In this document: piece after piece, positions 1 through 9,618 of the stretch
Layout of the letters: every line of letters starts with the position of its first letter
Numbering within the stretch: position 1 is the first letter of the stretch
Source: Setoptus koraiensis
Taxonomy: Eukaryota; Arthropoda
Length of the DNA stretch: 64,000 nt
Assembly (NCBI GenBank): GCA_048013815.1
Contig: CM106586.1
Coordinates: 19,158,001-19,222,000, forward strand
Reading direction: 5' to 3'
Notes under the pieces: generated by a model
Seen by the model: the letters and a program-made list of their open reading frames with translations, nothing else
What the model was told of the DNA's origin: nothing
Databases searched by the model: none
Program-made: the position numbers and the translations under genes

Positions 1-1385
1 TGCAAGGTAAGTTGTAAAAGTTGTAGAGACTGGTGGCTGTAAAAAATGTTCAGATATAATCACTCATGGCTATGGCGAGCGCATTTGAATAGATTCACAA
101 AAAACTTTCCAGACAGCATTTGCATCTGACCGGTCAGCGTTACGCCGGCTCCAGGAGAACATGGCGCCAACATGTGTGACCTGAGCGCAAATTGAATACG
201 CTTGCCGATAATACCGGTGAGAGCGGGCAGCGGTAAGAGCGGCCGGCGAGCTGTCCCGCGGGCCGCTACCGTGCAGCGCACACAGATTTCGGGGAGTGCG
301 GGAGAGAGTTGCTCGGTGTGCCCGGAAAGAAAGCACAAAGCACTTTGTGCCACAAAGACACAGTCGTTTGCCGGGGATGTCGCCGCAACATGGGAGTGTT
401 CAGTGAGCGCTCGGGAGGGCGCCAGAGGGAGTGATCGATAGGAAGTGACTGTTGCGGCCCCCTGTGCACCGTTTGCTCCTTTGTGTGCGCTCTGTCGCCG
501 AGATGTCTGCCCCGGCCAAAATCGAACTTTTCGTCGATGCACACTGACGCTGGCGGTACAGTTAGTGTTGACAACTTGCGAGACGGCATCGCACAACTGT
601 GACACACACACACACACATTCACTGCATAACATTTGTGAGTGAGTTCATATAGGCGAGCGAATTGATAAACAATTCGACAATGAGCACAAAATTAGCTGC
701 GGCTCATCGAACTATTTCGGTTCGGCCGGCATCATGCATGTGCTAGCGCATGTGTGCCGTGTGCAATGTTGGAGTGGCACCGTGTATCGGCATGTCTCGG
801 CACATGTATCTCATTGGCAGCCCATGAGCCTGGCTGCCAGTGGTAGCCCATCGTTGCCTATCGTGGCCTGTGGTAGGCAGTAGGGTAGCGGCTTGCAAGT
901 GCGGGGCGGCTGGTTATGCGCATTACGCTATGGGCTCTGGCCGCTGTTGTCGCTGTTTAAGTTTTAAGTTCGATTGAAAAGTTCGCTACACAACTTGTCA
1001 GTTTGTACTTGTGAGAGCAACAACTGGTCTGTGCGTCTGTGTGTGTGCCCCCTCAGCTAGCCAAGGAGCTGTTGTGTGTTTGTGTGCGCGTTTGCGTCTC
1101 ATGATCCCATCGCTGCACACACACACTGCATTCGCTGGAAACATTCACATGAGACTCATGGTGAGAGAGTCGGCCAGTTCGTTAGTTCTAGCGACCGGCA
1201 GCCAACTGCCGAAGGTGAAAGAAAGCAAATACAGCAGGCGCTGCTGAATGGTGGTCGGCTCGAATCGATGCAGTGTGTATCGCAAGTTGCAACGAGTCGA
1301 GTTAGCGCACACACTCGCATTAGAGCGAGATACATAAGAAAAACACACACGATCTCGACCGGCAACAGCAGCGGCCGCAGCCAGA

Positions 1386-1460
1386 CAGTCGAGCAGCCAA
1401 CAGTCGAGCAGCCAACAGTCGAGCAGCCAAACAGTCGGGCAGCCAAACATCCGAGCAGCC
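1386..1460. repeat. 15-bp tandem repeat, about 5 copies
   Basis: Three exact copies of CAGTCGAGCAGCCAA lie at 1386-1430, followed by two diverged copies with small length changes. The array sits in non-coding DNA and looks like a local slippage product. Confidence 0.9.
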
Positions 1461-1526
1461 AGACATCGGAGAGAGCAAAAGTATTGGATGCTTCAGTTAG
1501 AGTCAGTCGTTCGCTCGTATAGTATC

Positions 1527-1642
1527 GTGTGTGTGTGTGTGTGTGTCTAGCGTGTACCTAAACTAGTGCTACCTCTGCGGACAATAATATCTCCATTAGC
1601 AACATCACACACACAAGCAAACACACACACACACACACACAC
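1527..1642. repeat. Paired (GT)n and (AC)n microsatellites
   Basis: A (GT)10 run at 1527-1546 and an (AC)11 run at 1621-1642 lie about 75 bp apart in opposite orientation. They could pair as an imperfect inverted repeat. Confidence 0.85.
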
Positions 1643-2986
1643 AGCAACAGCGAGCCAACACACACAAGTGATCGTAATATTTTGAATGTTCCACAGCACA
1701 CTGCCACAGTGTATAGCAGCACAGATTGTGATAGTTTTCTCCAGCTTCATCTTCGGACGCCAGCTATTGTTGTGGTTATTGAATATCCACTGCCAGCGTC
1801 CACACTCTTTTTTACCTGCATACAGGACATTCAACTGCTAGGACAAATAACCCATTTGACAATAATATCTCTCATCACCCATGATTCGATCTTCATCGCC
1901 ACTATTACCATTACTACTATTACTATTATTATTATCTTCATCACTATTATTATTATTATCGCTGTATTAATATTGTTAGGACTTATTATTGTGTTATCAC
2001 CGTCAACATAAACGCCGTATCTACAGGCATCTTGAGATGTTTATGGTGATGATATAGTCAAGATAACAACAGACAGCTTAATGGAACCACTCATGAATGA
2101 TACTGCAACCACTACTGTTCAACAACACACAACATTGTTTAAACAAGCTCTGATACAACTACCGCTCTAGGCAGCAGCAACAACAACAACAACAACATCA
2201 ACGACAACAACCACCATATTAATAACAACACAAGTATTATTAATAGTAGAGGCAAACTCAATTATTTGTATTCAGCACATACTATTTCAATATAACTCTG
2301 TAATGTTCTAAAGAACCTTTTACCACTACTAATCAAAATAGCACCACGCCGACTAACGAAACTGTCAACAGGTCTCTCTCAATGTCCATAAACCAATATA
2401 ATATGACAGTGACAACAATGTTTGTCCCGACACACACATGAACAATATTATTAAACAACAAATACTATATGGAATCTATACAATACAACGCACGCTAATC
2501 AAGCAATCAGGAAATAACATTATTACTATAACAAAACAAAGCAGCAGTAAAATTATTATGTTGGTTCCTATAGATATATGTCTCGTCTTCAGCTCGTTTA
2601 GGCATAAAACAGCCTCATTAAATATCTTTATTTATGAACATACATCTACAGTATCCTAATTGAATGGAAAAATTATCATTCACGCCATCATATTTATGCT
2701 ATTACAACACTTGATCAACATTTCATGAACGCACATAATCATCATATTTTCATTATTCTCACCGTGATTGCATTTATACATAATTATATTACACATCCAA
2801 GAGAGAGAATTCGATGCATTTATCCAAACAAATCCATGTTTGTAAAACTCATGCAATCGATGTTAGAACGTGATCAATCAAAAAAAGTTCAACTGCTCAA
2901 CTCACGAAGTGCTTGATACACACAAGCACTCCAGCGGGAGCTAATTTGCGTGTTAATTAACTTATTAAAGCCATACGTTACTTAGA

Positions 2987-5520
2987 ATGGCTGATCATAC
3001 TGAACTAGTGTCAGAAATGACAATGTTGGAGCAAATGGGGACCCAAGAGCGCCAAAAGTTAGCCAGAAAGCGACGGTCGCAACAAATTAAAAAATGGAGC
3101 CAGCGTGAAAAAGAATGGCTGGCTAAAGAACGCCAGCTTAGTAAAAAGTCTGCTATCCATGAGGATTCTAATGGATTAAATCTGAAAAATTACACATCAT
3201 ACGGTTCCAACAATCGCAACAATATTATTGCCGCCCAAATTTTGCAACCTAATGGGCGAGTACACTTCGACGATGGCGTTATGCTGCTAGAAGCTGCAGC
3301 TCGAAATGACATCGATGAAGTAAGGAGGTTATTAACCTTAGGAGTTAGCCCAGACTCTACTAATCACGACGGATTGACTGCCCTACATCAGGTATGTGTT
3401 TTATTGACATTTTTCTCAAACTTTGCCATAGATCATTTATCATGTCTACTAACTAAAATGTTATGCAAATTATTTTTAGTGTTGTGTCGATGCATTCGAA
3501 CCTATGATGAAGCTCCTCATTGAATTCGGTGCCGATGTGAATGCCAAAGATAGTGAACAATGGTGAGTAGTCTGTCACATCGCAGTTATGATTGTTTATA
3601 TTTTTTGAGAAAATTTCATTACTAACAAATCGAGAACTTATGTTTATATTGATCGATTTCAGGACACCGTTACACGCTGCTTGCACTTGTAATCACCCCA
3701 ATATAGTCAAATACCTGGTCAATAGCGGCGCTGATCTCCTCGCAGTCAATGGAGATGGAAACATGCCATTCGATATATGTGAAGATGAAGCCATCTTAGA
3801 TCACATTGAATCAGAGATGGTCAAGCGCAACATAACTCAAGAGATAGTGGATTATACAAGGGCCTCTACGGAGATAAAAATGATGGAGGATCTCCAGAAA
3901 TTTATTGCTGATTCAGGTGATATAAATGCCAAAGATAAAGATGGAATCACACAACTTCATATTGCAGCAGCTAATGGTTATGCATCTGTCGTGAAACATT
4001 TACTAGACCATGGGGCGGATGTCGATTCTCGTGACTGCGATTATTGGACACCTCTTCATGGTGCAGCTTGCTGGGGTACTCTTCAGCACGCCAAAGTGAT
4101 CGAACTACTCGTCCAGGCCGGCGCGGACATTAATGCCAAAACTCTCAATGGTGAGGCCCCACTAGATATCTGCGATAATCCTGAAATCAGGGAACGTCTT
4201 GTTCAACTCAAAGATGAGATCGAAACCAAGCATGCCTCTACAACGAGTAACTTGAGGCGGACTCAAAGTCGCACTAATAGTAGAACTCACTCTGTGAGAA
4301 GAACTAGTATAAGGGAGAAAGCTCAGATATCCAGACGCGAGGCGCGAGAGGAGGCTCTCCTGCGTCAAGAAACTAATCCTAGCCAAAATAATAGTGATGA
4401 AGACTCTAACGCGATAGGTGATAATAATTCGAGTGCCAGATTGCAGTTAGTTAATGGTGCAAGTAAAGAAAATTCGTCAAACTACCAGTTTCATAACGAA
4501 TCAACCGCTCAATTAGATCAACAAGGCGAGAGAACTACAAATGACGAAAATCAAAATACAACAAGTCTATCCTATAGCAAAGCAAACTACGATGACACTG
4601 ACATTGTGTTAGAAAACGGAGTCAATATGAAGAGTAATAAGTTGAGTTATACCAACGCTGATTCGGAAAACTTGACAAATTCGATGAGCAATACTCAGAA
4701 AACAAACATTTCTAGAACAACCGATCCTAACAAGATTTATTCTAACGGATCTAATGGTGATAAACACGATGTGATGAGTAATCAACAGGATATTGAGATT
4801 AATGAACAAATGACCTCAAATCAAAATGGTCATCTCAGTTCGAGGCCCCCTGAGAAAATCGGTCAGATGGATGAAGCTTTCAAGCCAAATCATTTTGCCT
4901 CTATCAATTCTTCGAACGAAACCAACACTCAGCAGACTCAGTCCTTGACCAATCAGATATCACCTCAATCTTCGTTAGTTTTTGCTTCAATCAATTGCAC
5001 CCTATCTGATCTCAAGAAACAACGATCTGACCTGAGGCATCGAAACATGAATTTGTCTCTCTCACTACCAGAAAGTAACTCTGATCCTAAAATAACTAAG
5101 AACGATCTCACTCATTTCCCTCATCAACCATCGGACGTTCCCGACTCGGCGGTTTTATCCACTAAAAGTTTGAATAACGATGATCCGAATTCAATCGAGC
5201 TTGATCGAAATGTTATCAGAACGTCCAACCAAGTAGAGGACCCCATAATATCGAATAATTTACTCGTTTCTGACAAATCACCAAAAATCGATTCGACTGG
5301 CATGACGATGAACAACAATACGAACTCTTTCGAAGAATTAGATAAAAGACCTGTTAAAGACAACTTGAAACTCACATTCATCTCTAGCAATGGCTTCCCC
5401 AAAGGTGACTTACCGCCCCCATCTCCAAGTCAAGCCCTGAGGAAGTTTAGAGGAGACCCAAGTGAGGTCGTGGGTGGCAAGGAACGTTATAGGACGCGCA
5501 AATGTTGTATACTATTTTGA
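2987..5520 (+). CDS. PPP1R16: Protein phosphatase 1 regulatory subunit 16 (TIMAP/MYPT3 type)
   Basis: A PP1 targeting subunit that brings the phosphatase to membranes. Three exons: 2987-3391, 3480-3562 and 3663-5520. The GT-AG introns are 88 and 100 bp, and the joined frame gives 781 residues. Both PP1 docking motifs are visible: a MyPhoNE-type motif RSQQIKKW (residues 30-37) and an RVxF motif RVHF (91-94). Ankyrin repeats follow in the PPP1R16 arrangement, with three repeats, a degenerate one carrying GDGNMPFDICEDE, then KDGITQLHIAAANGY and CDYWTPLHGAACWG. After that comes a basic Ser/Arg segment and a long Ser/Asn-rich, probably disordered region. The last four residues, CILF, form a CaaX box that predicts prenylation (Phe at the end favours geranylgeranylation), as in the vertebrate family. 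It is PPP1R16 rather than PPP1R12 because of the CaaX end and the absence of the PPP1R12 C-terminal leucine zipper. The start has A at -3 and G at +4. Confidence 0.93.
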
Positions 5521-5555
5521 ACTCCAAAATCCGAACCGGTTGAGGCAGAGACGAA

Positions 5556-5561
5556 AATAAA
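5556..5561 (+). terminator. Poly(A) signal of PPP1R16
   Basis: An AATAAA hexamer lies 36 nt after the stop codon. Cleavage would fall near 5575-5590, next to the poly(A) signal of the convergent SERHL gene. Confidence 0.65.
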
Positions 5562-5588
5562 TATCAACGTAATGATTGGAGTACAAAT

Positions 5589-5594
5589 TTTATT
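5589..5594 (-). terminator. Poly(A) signal of the SERHL-type gene
   Basis: TTTATT on the plus strand reads AATAAA on the minus strand, about 107 nt past the hydrolase stop codon. The two convergent 3' ends would nearly touch or overlap. Confidence 0.55.
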
Positions 5595-5700
5595 GCCTTG
5601 TCCCTCATTATATAATCTGATACCCATTGGCTTTGATAAACTTAACATGTAGTAGAGAGCAATTCAGTGGTCAAAGGAGTCTTGTGTTTGATAAGAAAAT

Positions 5701-7052
5701 TCAAAGTTTCGATTTTGTTAGCGTAAGTACGTCTTGAGCCGATCTACTCTTTGAAGGTTCCTCAGCACGTTCTAAACGATTGGCTTCTTCCAGGAATGAC
5801 TTGATGACGTCTGCAATAGGTTCTGGATTATTCATGTGAAGATGGTGTGTACCATCTAGATGGAACTCCCGAAATAATCCACACTGAGTCCTATATAAGT
5901 CATAGTAAAGTTGCCTCGAAGCTTCCGACGTTTGATACATGCTTTGTACTCCTCGCACTATCAAAAGATTCGCTTTGAATGCTTTCATGTACTGAAGCAT
6001 AGCTTCGTCTGTAGGATATGGGTCTACGTAAGGAGCTCTTAATCTGATATCCCTCGTGAAAGTGTAACCCCAGCGTCTCTTTTTAGCACCACGCTTCATA
6101 ATAATCCGAGCGCTAGATTCATTCAGAGATGCCCCGTGGGATTCCATGATACGCTTGAGAGCCTCTTTTTCACTGTAAACTGGAATCTTGTCATTTATTG
6201 CAGGATCATCCTCAACTTGTTGCTCATATTTAAGATAATCCATGATGGCATTGGCACTACGGGTCTCCCAACCACGCGCAGTTTGAGTGGTGATCGGTTG
6301 TGTCATATCGATACTGATTACATTTTCTACTAGTTTAGGGAATATACAAGCAAACAAAAACGCATGATTGCTGCCCATGGAATGGCCCAACAAAGATAAC
6401 TTATTCCACTTGAGTCTATCGACGGTTCGTTTCATTTCAATCAATGCTGTAGCCTTGGAGTAATCTGAGCCAGCTGGTTTGTGTGAGCTGAATCTGTAAG
6501 AAGAAAGTGTTGTTTGTAAAGGAGAACCGATACAATTCATTAGCCATTGTACTGTGGATGATGTAAGACCGTTTCACTTCAGTGTCGCTCTATCACTTAC
6601 CCAATACCAGGTTCGTCCCATGCCAAAATGTGATAGTTTTCTCGCATCTCTCGATTATTCAGTAGGAGTGGTATGAGAGGATCGAAAGACCCGGCATTAT
6701 CCAGCCAGCCGTGTAAGCAGAGTATTTTATTTGGTGCTTTACTATTGCCCCATTCCTTGAGAGCAAGATGTCCATAAGGTGTGCCAATCTGCAGTTCTCT
6801 CGGCAGAACTAAGTAAGTAGAATCATTTTTTGACGATTTTGCTTGAATAGAATATTCCAATTCAGACTCGTTGAACGTATCATCGCCTGCATCGCTACAT
6901 ATTTTCATTTCTGTGTTACTTTGAGGAGTATTTTCTTGCGAAGTAGAAACAGAATCTTTGGACATACTGGACAATGCACTTCTAATTACTGGTGATCTTG
7001 ACGAAATTACCGACGAAAGATACTGAAAGGCAAATCTCGAGGATTTGTTCAT
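5701..7052 (-). CDS. SERHL: Serine hydrolase-like protein (alpha/beta hydrolase)
   Basis: An alpha/beta hydrolase of the SERHL/Kraken family; the substrate is not known. Two exons: 7052-6601 and 6493-5701, with a 107-bp GT-AG intron. The join restores WDEPGIG-FSSHKPAG, matching the family signature around the strand before the catalytic elbow. The product has 414 residues. The nucleophile elbow is GHSMG (Ser about 189), and a late GTHHLH segment supplies the probable catalytic His. About 110 residues precede the hydrolase core. The first 30 are rich in Ser and Arg with no acidic residue, like a mitochondrial presequence. The C-terminus is SKL, a canonical type 1 peroxisomal targeting signal. 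A second Met (about residue 29) would remove the presequence. The gene is tail-to-tail with PPP1R16 and head-to-head with eIF2B epsilon. Confidence 0.92.
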
Positions 7053-7534
7053 AGTATTTGCAAGGCTTCGAACTAGTCGACGAAGTGAATCAGCTATTTG
7101 TTGCTATCACCGCCATCTTCTTCGTGTTCCTTAATTAGAAAGAGCTGCGTAGGTAAAGAAGCATTACTACTTGTAAGCACTGTGTCTGACGAAAACATGC
7201 CAACATATATTATCAAAGGAGGTACACTTGATATCAACTGCACAAACCAGTGTGGATTTCGTTGATGGCAGTGAAAGCAGGCGAATGAAGATTTCTTCAG
7301 CTTGTGTGACTGCAGATTACTGACAGCTGATTACACAAGGCACACATTTTCTCAATGTTTTGTTGTTTGCGAAACGCAACGTTGCCTGATGTTGCGATTT
7401 TTTTAACTAGGAATACCTTCAACGCAGATACAAAGAATATATTTCAACATCTCAAATTAATACTTCATCAGCGTACAATTCGTCAATTGCCTTCTGACAT
7501 TTCCAATCATTTGATCAAGGACGATAAGCACAAC
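7053..7534. promoter_or_regulatory. Shared upstream region of SERHL and eIF2B epsilon
   Basis: About 480 bp separates the two divergent start codons, so this must hold both promoters. I see no TATA box or clear initiator. An upstream ATG at 7355 is in frame with eIF2B epsilon but has poor context and adds residues unlike the family. Confidence 0.5.
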
Positions 7535-9097
7535 ATGCGGCGTTCAGGTGCTGTTGGTGGAAAGCAGCAGATAAAGAAAGAGGAAATAAAGCAAGCAGTT
7601 GTCATTGATGTAGAGGAAGCCTCTTTGTGCCAAAAAAGGTTTTTGGCAGGAAAACCATTGCTATCGTACAGTCTAGATTGGTTGAGATTGGAGAAGTTTC
7701 ACGAAGTATTTATATGTTGTCTGCCCAACAATGCCCAAAAAATAAGGGAACACATCGTTCGGTCTAAGCTCAATCAGAGTGGCTCGCACACTCTCAATGT
7801 TCAAGTTCATGCCTCGGAAAAAAACCACTCGATTGGCGACTGTCTCAGAGATCTCGATTCGAAGGCGCTAATAAAGACCGACTTCGTCCTCATGACAGTG
7901 GGTTGTTGTGGTAATATAGATCTATCGGAATTGCTGGAACGACACAAAAAACTTAGAAGTGAAGACAAGCAAGCCATACTGACATCCATAGCGAGGTGTG
8001 CGCCCCCTAAACAAATGATAAACCAATCTGTCAATTCTATCTACATTTGTGATTCCAAGAATGGGAGGTTGTTGCATTTTATCAAGGACGACACAAACAA
8101 TCAGAAGAAGAAAGTTGAGTTACCCACCAAAACATTGCTCGAGTATGAATCGTTGATGATTCACTCAAACCTGGTGGATACAGGATTAGCTATTTATTCA
8201 CCGAATGTGCCCATATTATTTTCGGAAAATTTCGACTTCAGAACTCAGGCCGATCTTATAACCGGTATCTTTGACAATGAAGAGGTGCTAGGTTACACCA
8301 TCTACGTCCATTTGCTGGACGACCAGTACAACCAATCTTTGGCCAACCCCTTGGGATGCATGAGTCAGGATCTCAAGTTTTTCGACGCTGATTTTGTTTT
8401 CAAGCGCCGTGATAGTTACAATATTTTGCGTCAACTGTCCAGCGAATCATTAGTGCAATGTACCAAGCTAGATCTATCTAGCAATTTGGCTAAGCATATG
8501 GAAGAATCTGATGATGAGTCAGAAAGCAGCGATGAAGACATATCTTTGGTTGAGGACGATATCAGATGTTACAACGAAGTCCTAGAAAGTTATACTCGAG
8601 CCTTTGAGGAACATGTCGAAAATGAGAATCTAGTTCTAGAGATAAACTCATCTAAACACGCCTACTATATTTCAATTAAGGATCTTCATTGCATAATCAT
8701 CAAGGCACTGCTGGAATTGCCGTATTGTATAGAGGATAATACAAAGAGACCAACAACTTCCAATGATTACTTCAGTATGGAGAAGCAAGCTATACAGAAA
8801 TTTCAATCAGTATTTTCTAATTACATACGCTCGCCAGAGGCGAAAGCGGCCGTCCTTGAAACCATGGAGGAAGTGTTGTTGTCTAAGGAAAACAAGCTCT
8901 TGAATGAGTCTATTCTGGCCAAACTGATCTATGAATTTTATGATATCGATATACTGGATGAGGAATCCATTATCAAATGGGTAAACGATTATGATATAGA
9001 TGACAATAGTAAAGAGGCGCTTCGGAGGCATCCGGGAATAAAGGCTCTCGTTAAAATCATGGAGCAATCAGAATCCGAGGATGACGATGATGATTGA
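7535..9097 (+). CDS. EIF2B5: Translation initiation factor eIF2B, epsilon subunit (lacks the hexapeptide domain)
   Basis: The catalytic subunit of the eIF2 guanine-nucleotide exchange factor. I start it at 7535 (A at -3, 520 residues). The same frame is open back to an ATG at 7355, which would add 60 residues with no family similarity. An N-terminal nucleotidyltransferase-like domain is recognisable at residues 16-300 (SLGDxLRDxDxKAL-type segment, NFDFRTQADLITGI, NEEVLG), but the usual nucleotide-binding motif near its start is degenerate. The left-handed beta-helix of hexapeptide repeats expected next is absent. About 40 residues later comes an acidic Ser/Asp/Glu linker (322-342), then the HEAT-like W2 domain (345-510). 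The W2 domain keeps ENLVLEINS (about 364-372) and EESIIKW, ending in an Asp/Glu tail. The family is normally about 700 residues. It could be the real epsilon subunit in reduced form or a diverged paralogue. Confidence 0.88.
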   Translation: MRRSGAVGGKQQIKKEEIKQAVVIDVEEASLCQKRFLAGKPLLSYSLDWLRLEKFHEVFICCLPNNAQKIREHIVRSKLNQSGSHTLNVQVHASEKNHSIGDCLRDLDSKALIKTDFVLMTVGCCGNIDLSELLERHKKLRSEDKQAILTSIARCAPPKQMINQSVNSIYICDSKNGRLLHFIKDDTNNQKKKVELPTKTLLEYESLMIHSNLVDTGLAIYSPNVPILFSENFDFRTQADLITGIFDNEEVLGYTIYVHLLDDQYNQSLANPLGCMSQDLKFFDADFVFKRRDSYNILRQLSSESLVQCTKLDLSSNLAKHMEESDDESESSDEDISLVEDDIRCYNEVLESYTRAFEEHVENENLVLEINSSKHAYYISIKDLHCIIIKALLELPYCIEDNTKRPTTSNDYFSMEKQAIQKFQSVFSNYIRSPEAKAAVLETMEEVLLSKENKLLNESILAKLIYEFYDIDILDEESIIKWVNDYDIDDNSKEALRRHPGIKALVKIMEQSESEDDDDD

Positions 9098-9109
9098 TGA
9101 TAAGTAGAT

Positions 9110-9115
9110 AATAAA
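9110..9115 (+). terminator. Poly(A) signal of eIF2B epsilon
   Basis: AATAAA lies 13 nt downstream of the stop codon, giving a very short 3' UTR. Two further hexamers follow within 90 bp. Confidence 0.6.
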
Positions 9116-9530
9116 ATGAAATATGAAACGATGATAATGATAACAATAAAAGAAAAAAAAAAGAACAAATGTCGATAAGACTATTTTCGTATTTTCAATA
9201 AAACTAGCTTCATACTTGGCGCGCACATCGGCGGATACAAGAATCGAACACAGTGTATAGGGTGATTCAAGCAGTTGTTCAACTTGAACTGGTTAGTCGT
9301 GTGGCTTCTGTAGAGCATTTTCTCGATGCACTATAGACACTGTTGAGGCACACGGTGTAAGAGAATAGGCTTCCGTGCCCAGCATGCGGCGCGCTCCTCT
9401 AAAGCGTTAGTGCATTATTTGGCGCGCTCTAGCGGCTTTTGTACGGTCTGTGCTCGTGCGCAGCGCAGCGTACCAAATGTGAGTGAACACTTGCTATAAG
9501 TGCACCGTGTAGATTCAAGGTAAATACACC

Positions 9531-9596
9531 ATGATGCGTGGTGAATCTGTTGCTGAGAATTCCACAAACTCCTGTTGTGCGCCAGCATGTGCTTGA
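9531..9596 (+). other. Upstream ORF before KARS
   Basis: Two adjacent ATG codons, the first with A at -3, open a 21-codon frame ending in TGA at 9594-9596, 22 nt before the first in-frame KARS ATG. If it lies in the mature leader it would affect which KARS start is used. It could equally be removed by splicing. Confidence 0.4.
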
Positions 9597-9618
9597 AGCC
9601 GGCTACTTTGCAAGAGTG

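Larger units (their letters stand above)
1..2986. other. Non-coding left flank, upstream of PPP1R16
   Basis: No protein family is recognisable here in any frame. The first 1.6 kb is relatively GC-rich with CA/TG runs. From about 1.85 kb it becomes AT-rich with ATT/ACT runs, leading into the PPP1R16 start codon. The first bases (AAG followed by GTAAGT at 6-11) look like a splice donor, so the edge of an upstream or 5' UTR exon could lie at the window start; this rests on the consensus alone. The region probably holds the promoter and 5' UTR of PPP1R16. Confidence 0.5.
9098..9618. promoter_or_regulatory. eIF2B epsilon 3' end and KARS promoter/5' UTR
   Basis: It holds AATAAA at 9110-9115 (13 nt after the eIF2B epsilon stop) and further AATAAA hexamers near 9145 and 9197, then an A-rich stretch. 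From about 9220 it is more GC-rich, probably the KARS promoter and leader. A GTAAAT motif near 9520 could be a weak donor. Confidence 0.5.

Noticed and set aside
9220-9320. Possible minus-strand tRNA: GTTCGATTC B-box-like word
   Set aside because: The bases around it cannot form a 5-bp T-stem, and no matching acceptor or anticodon arm was found. A second near match at 19104 (GATTCGAATCC) also fails at the closing pair.
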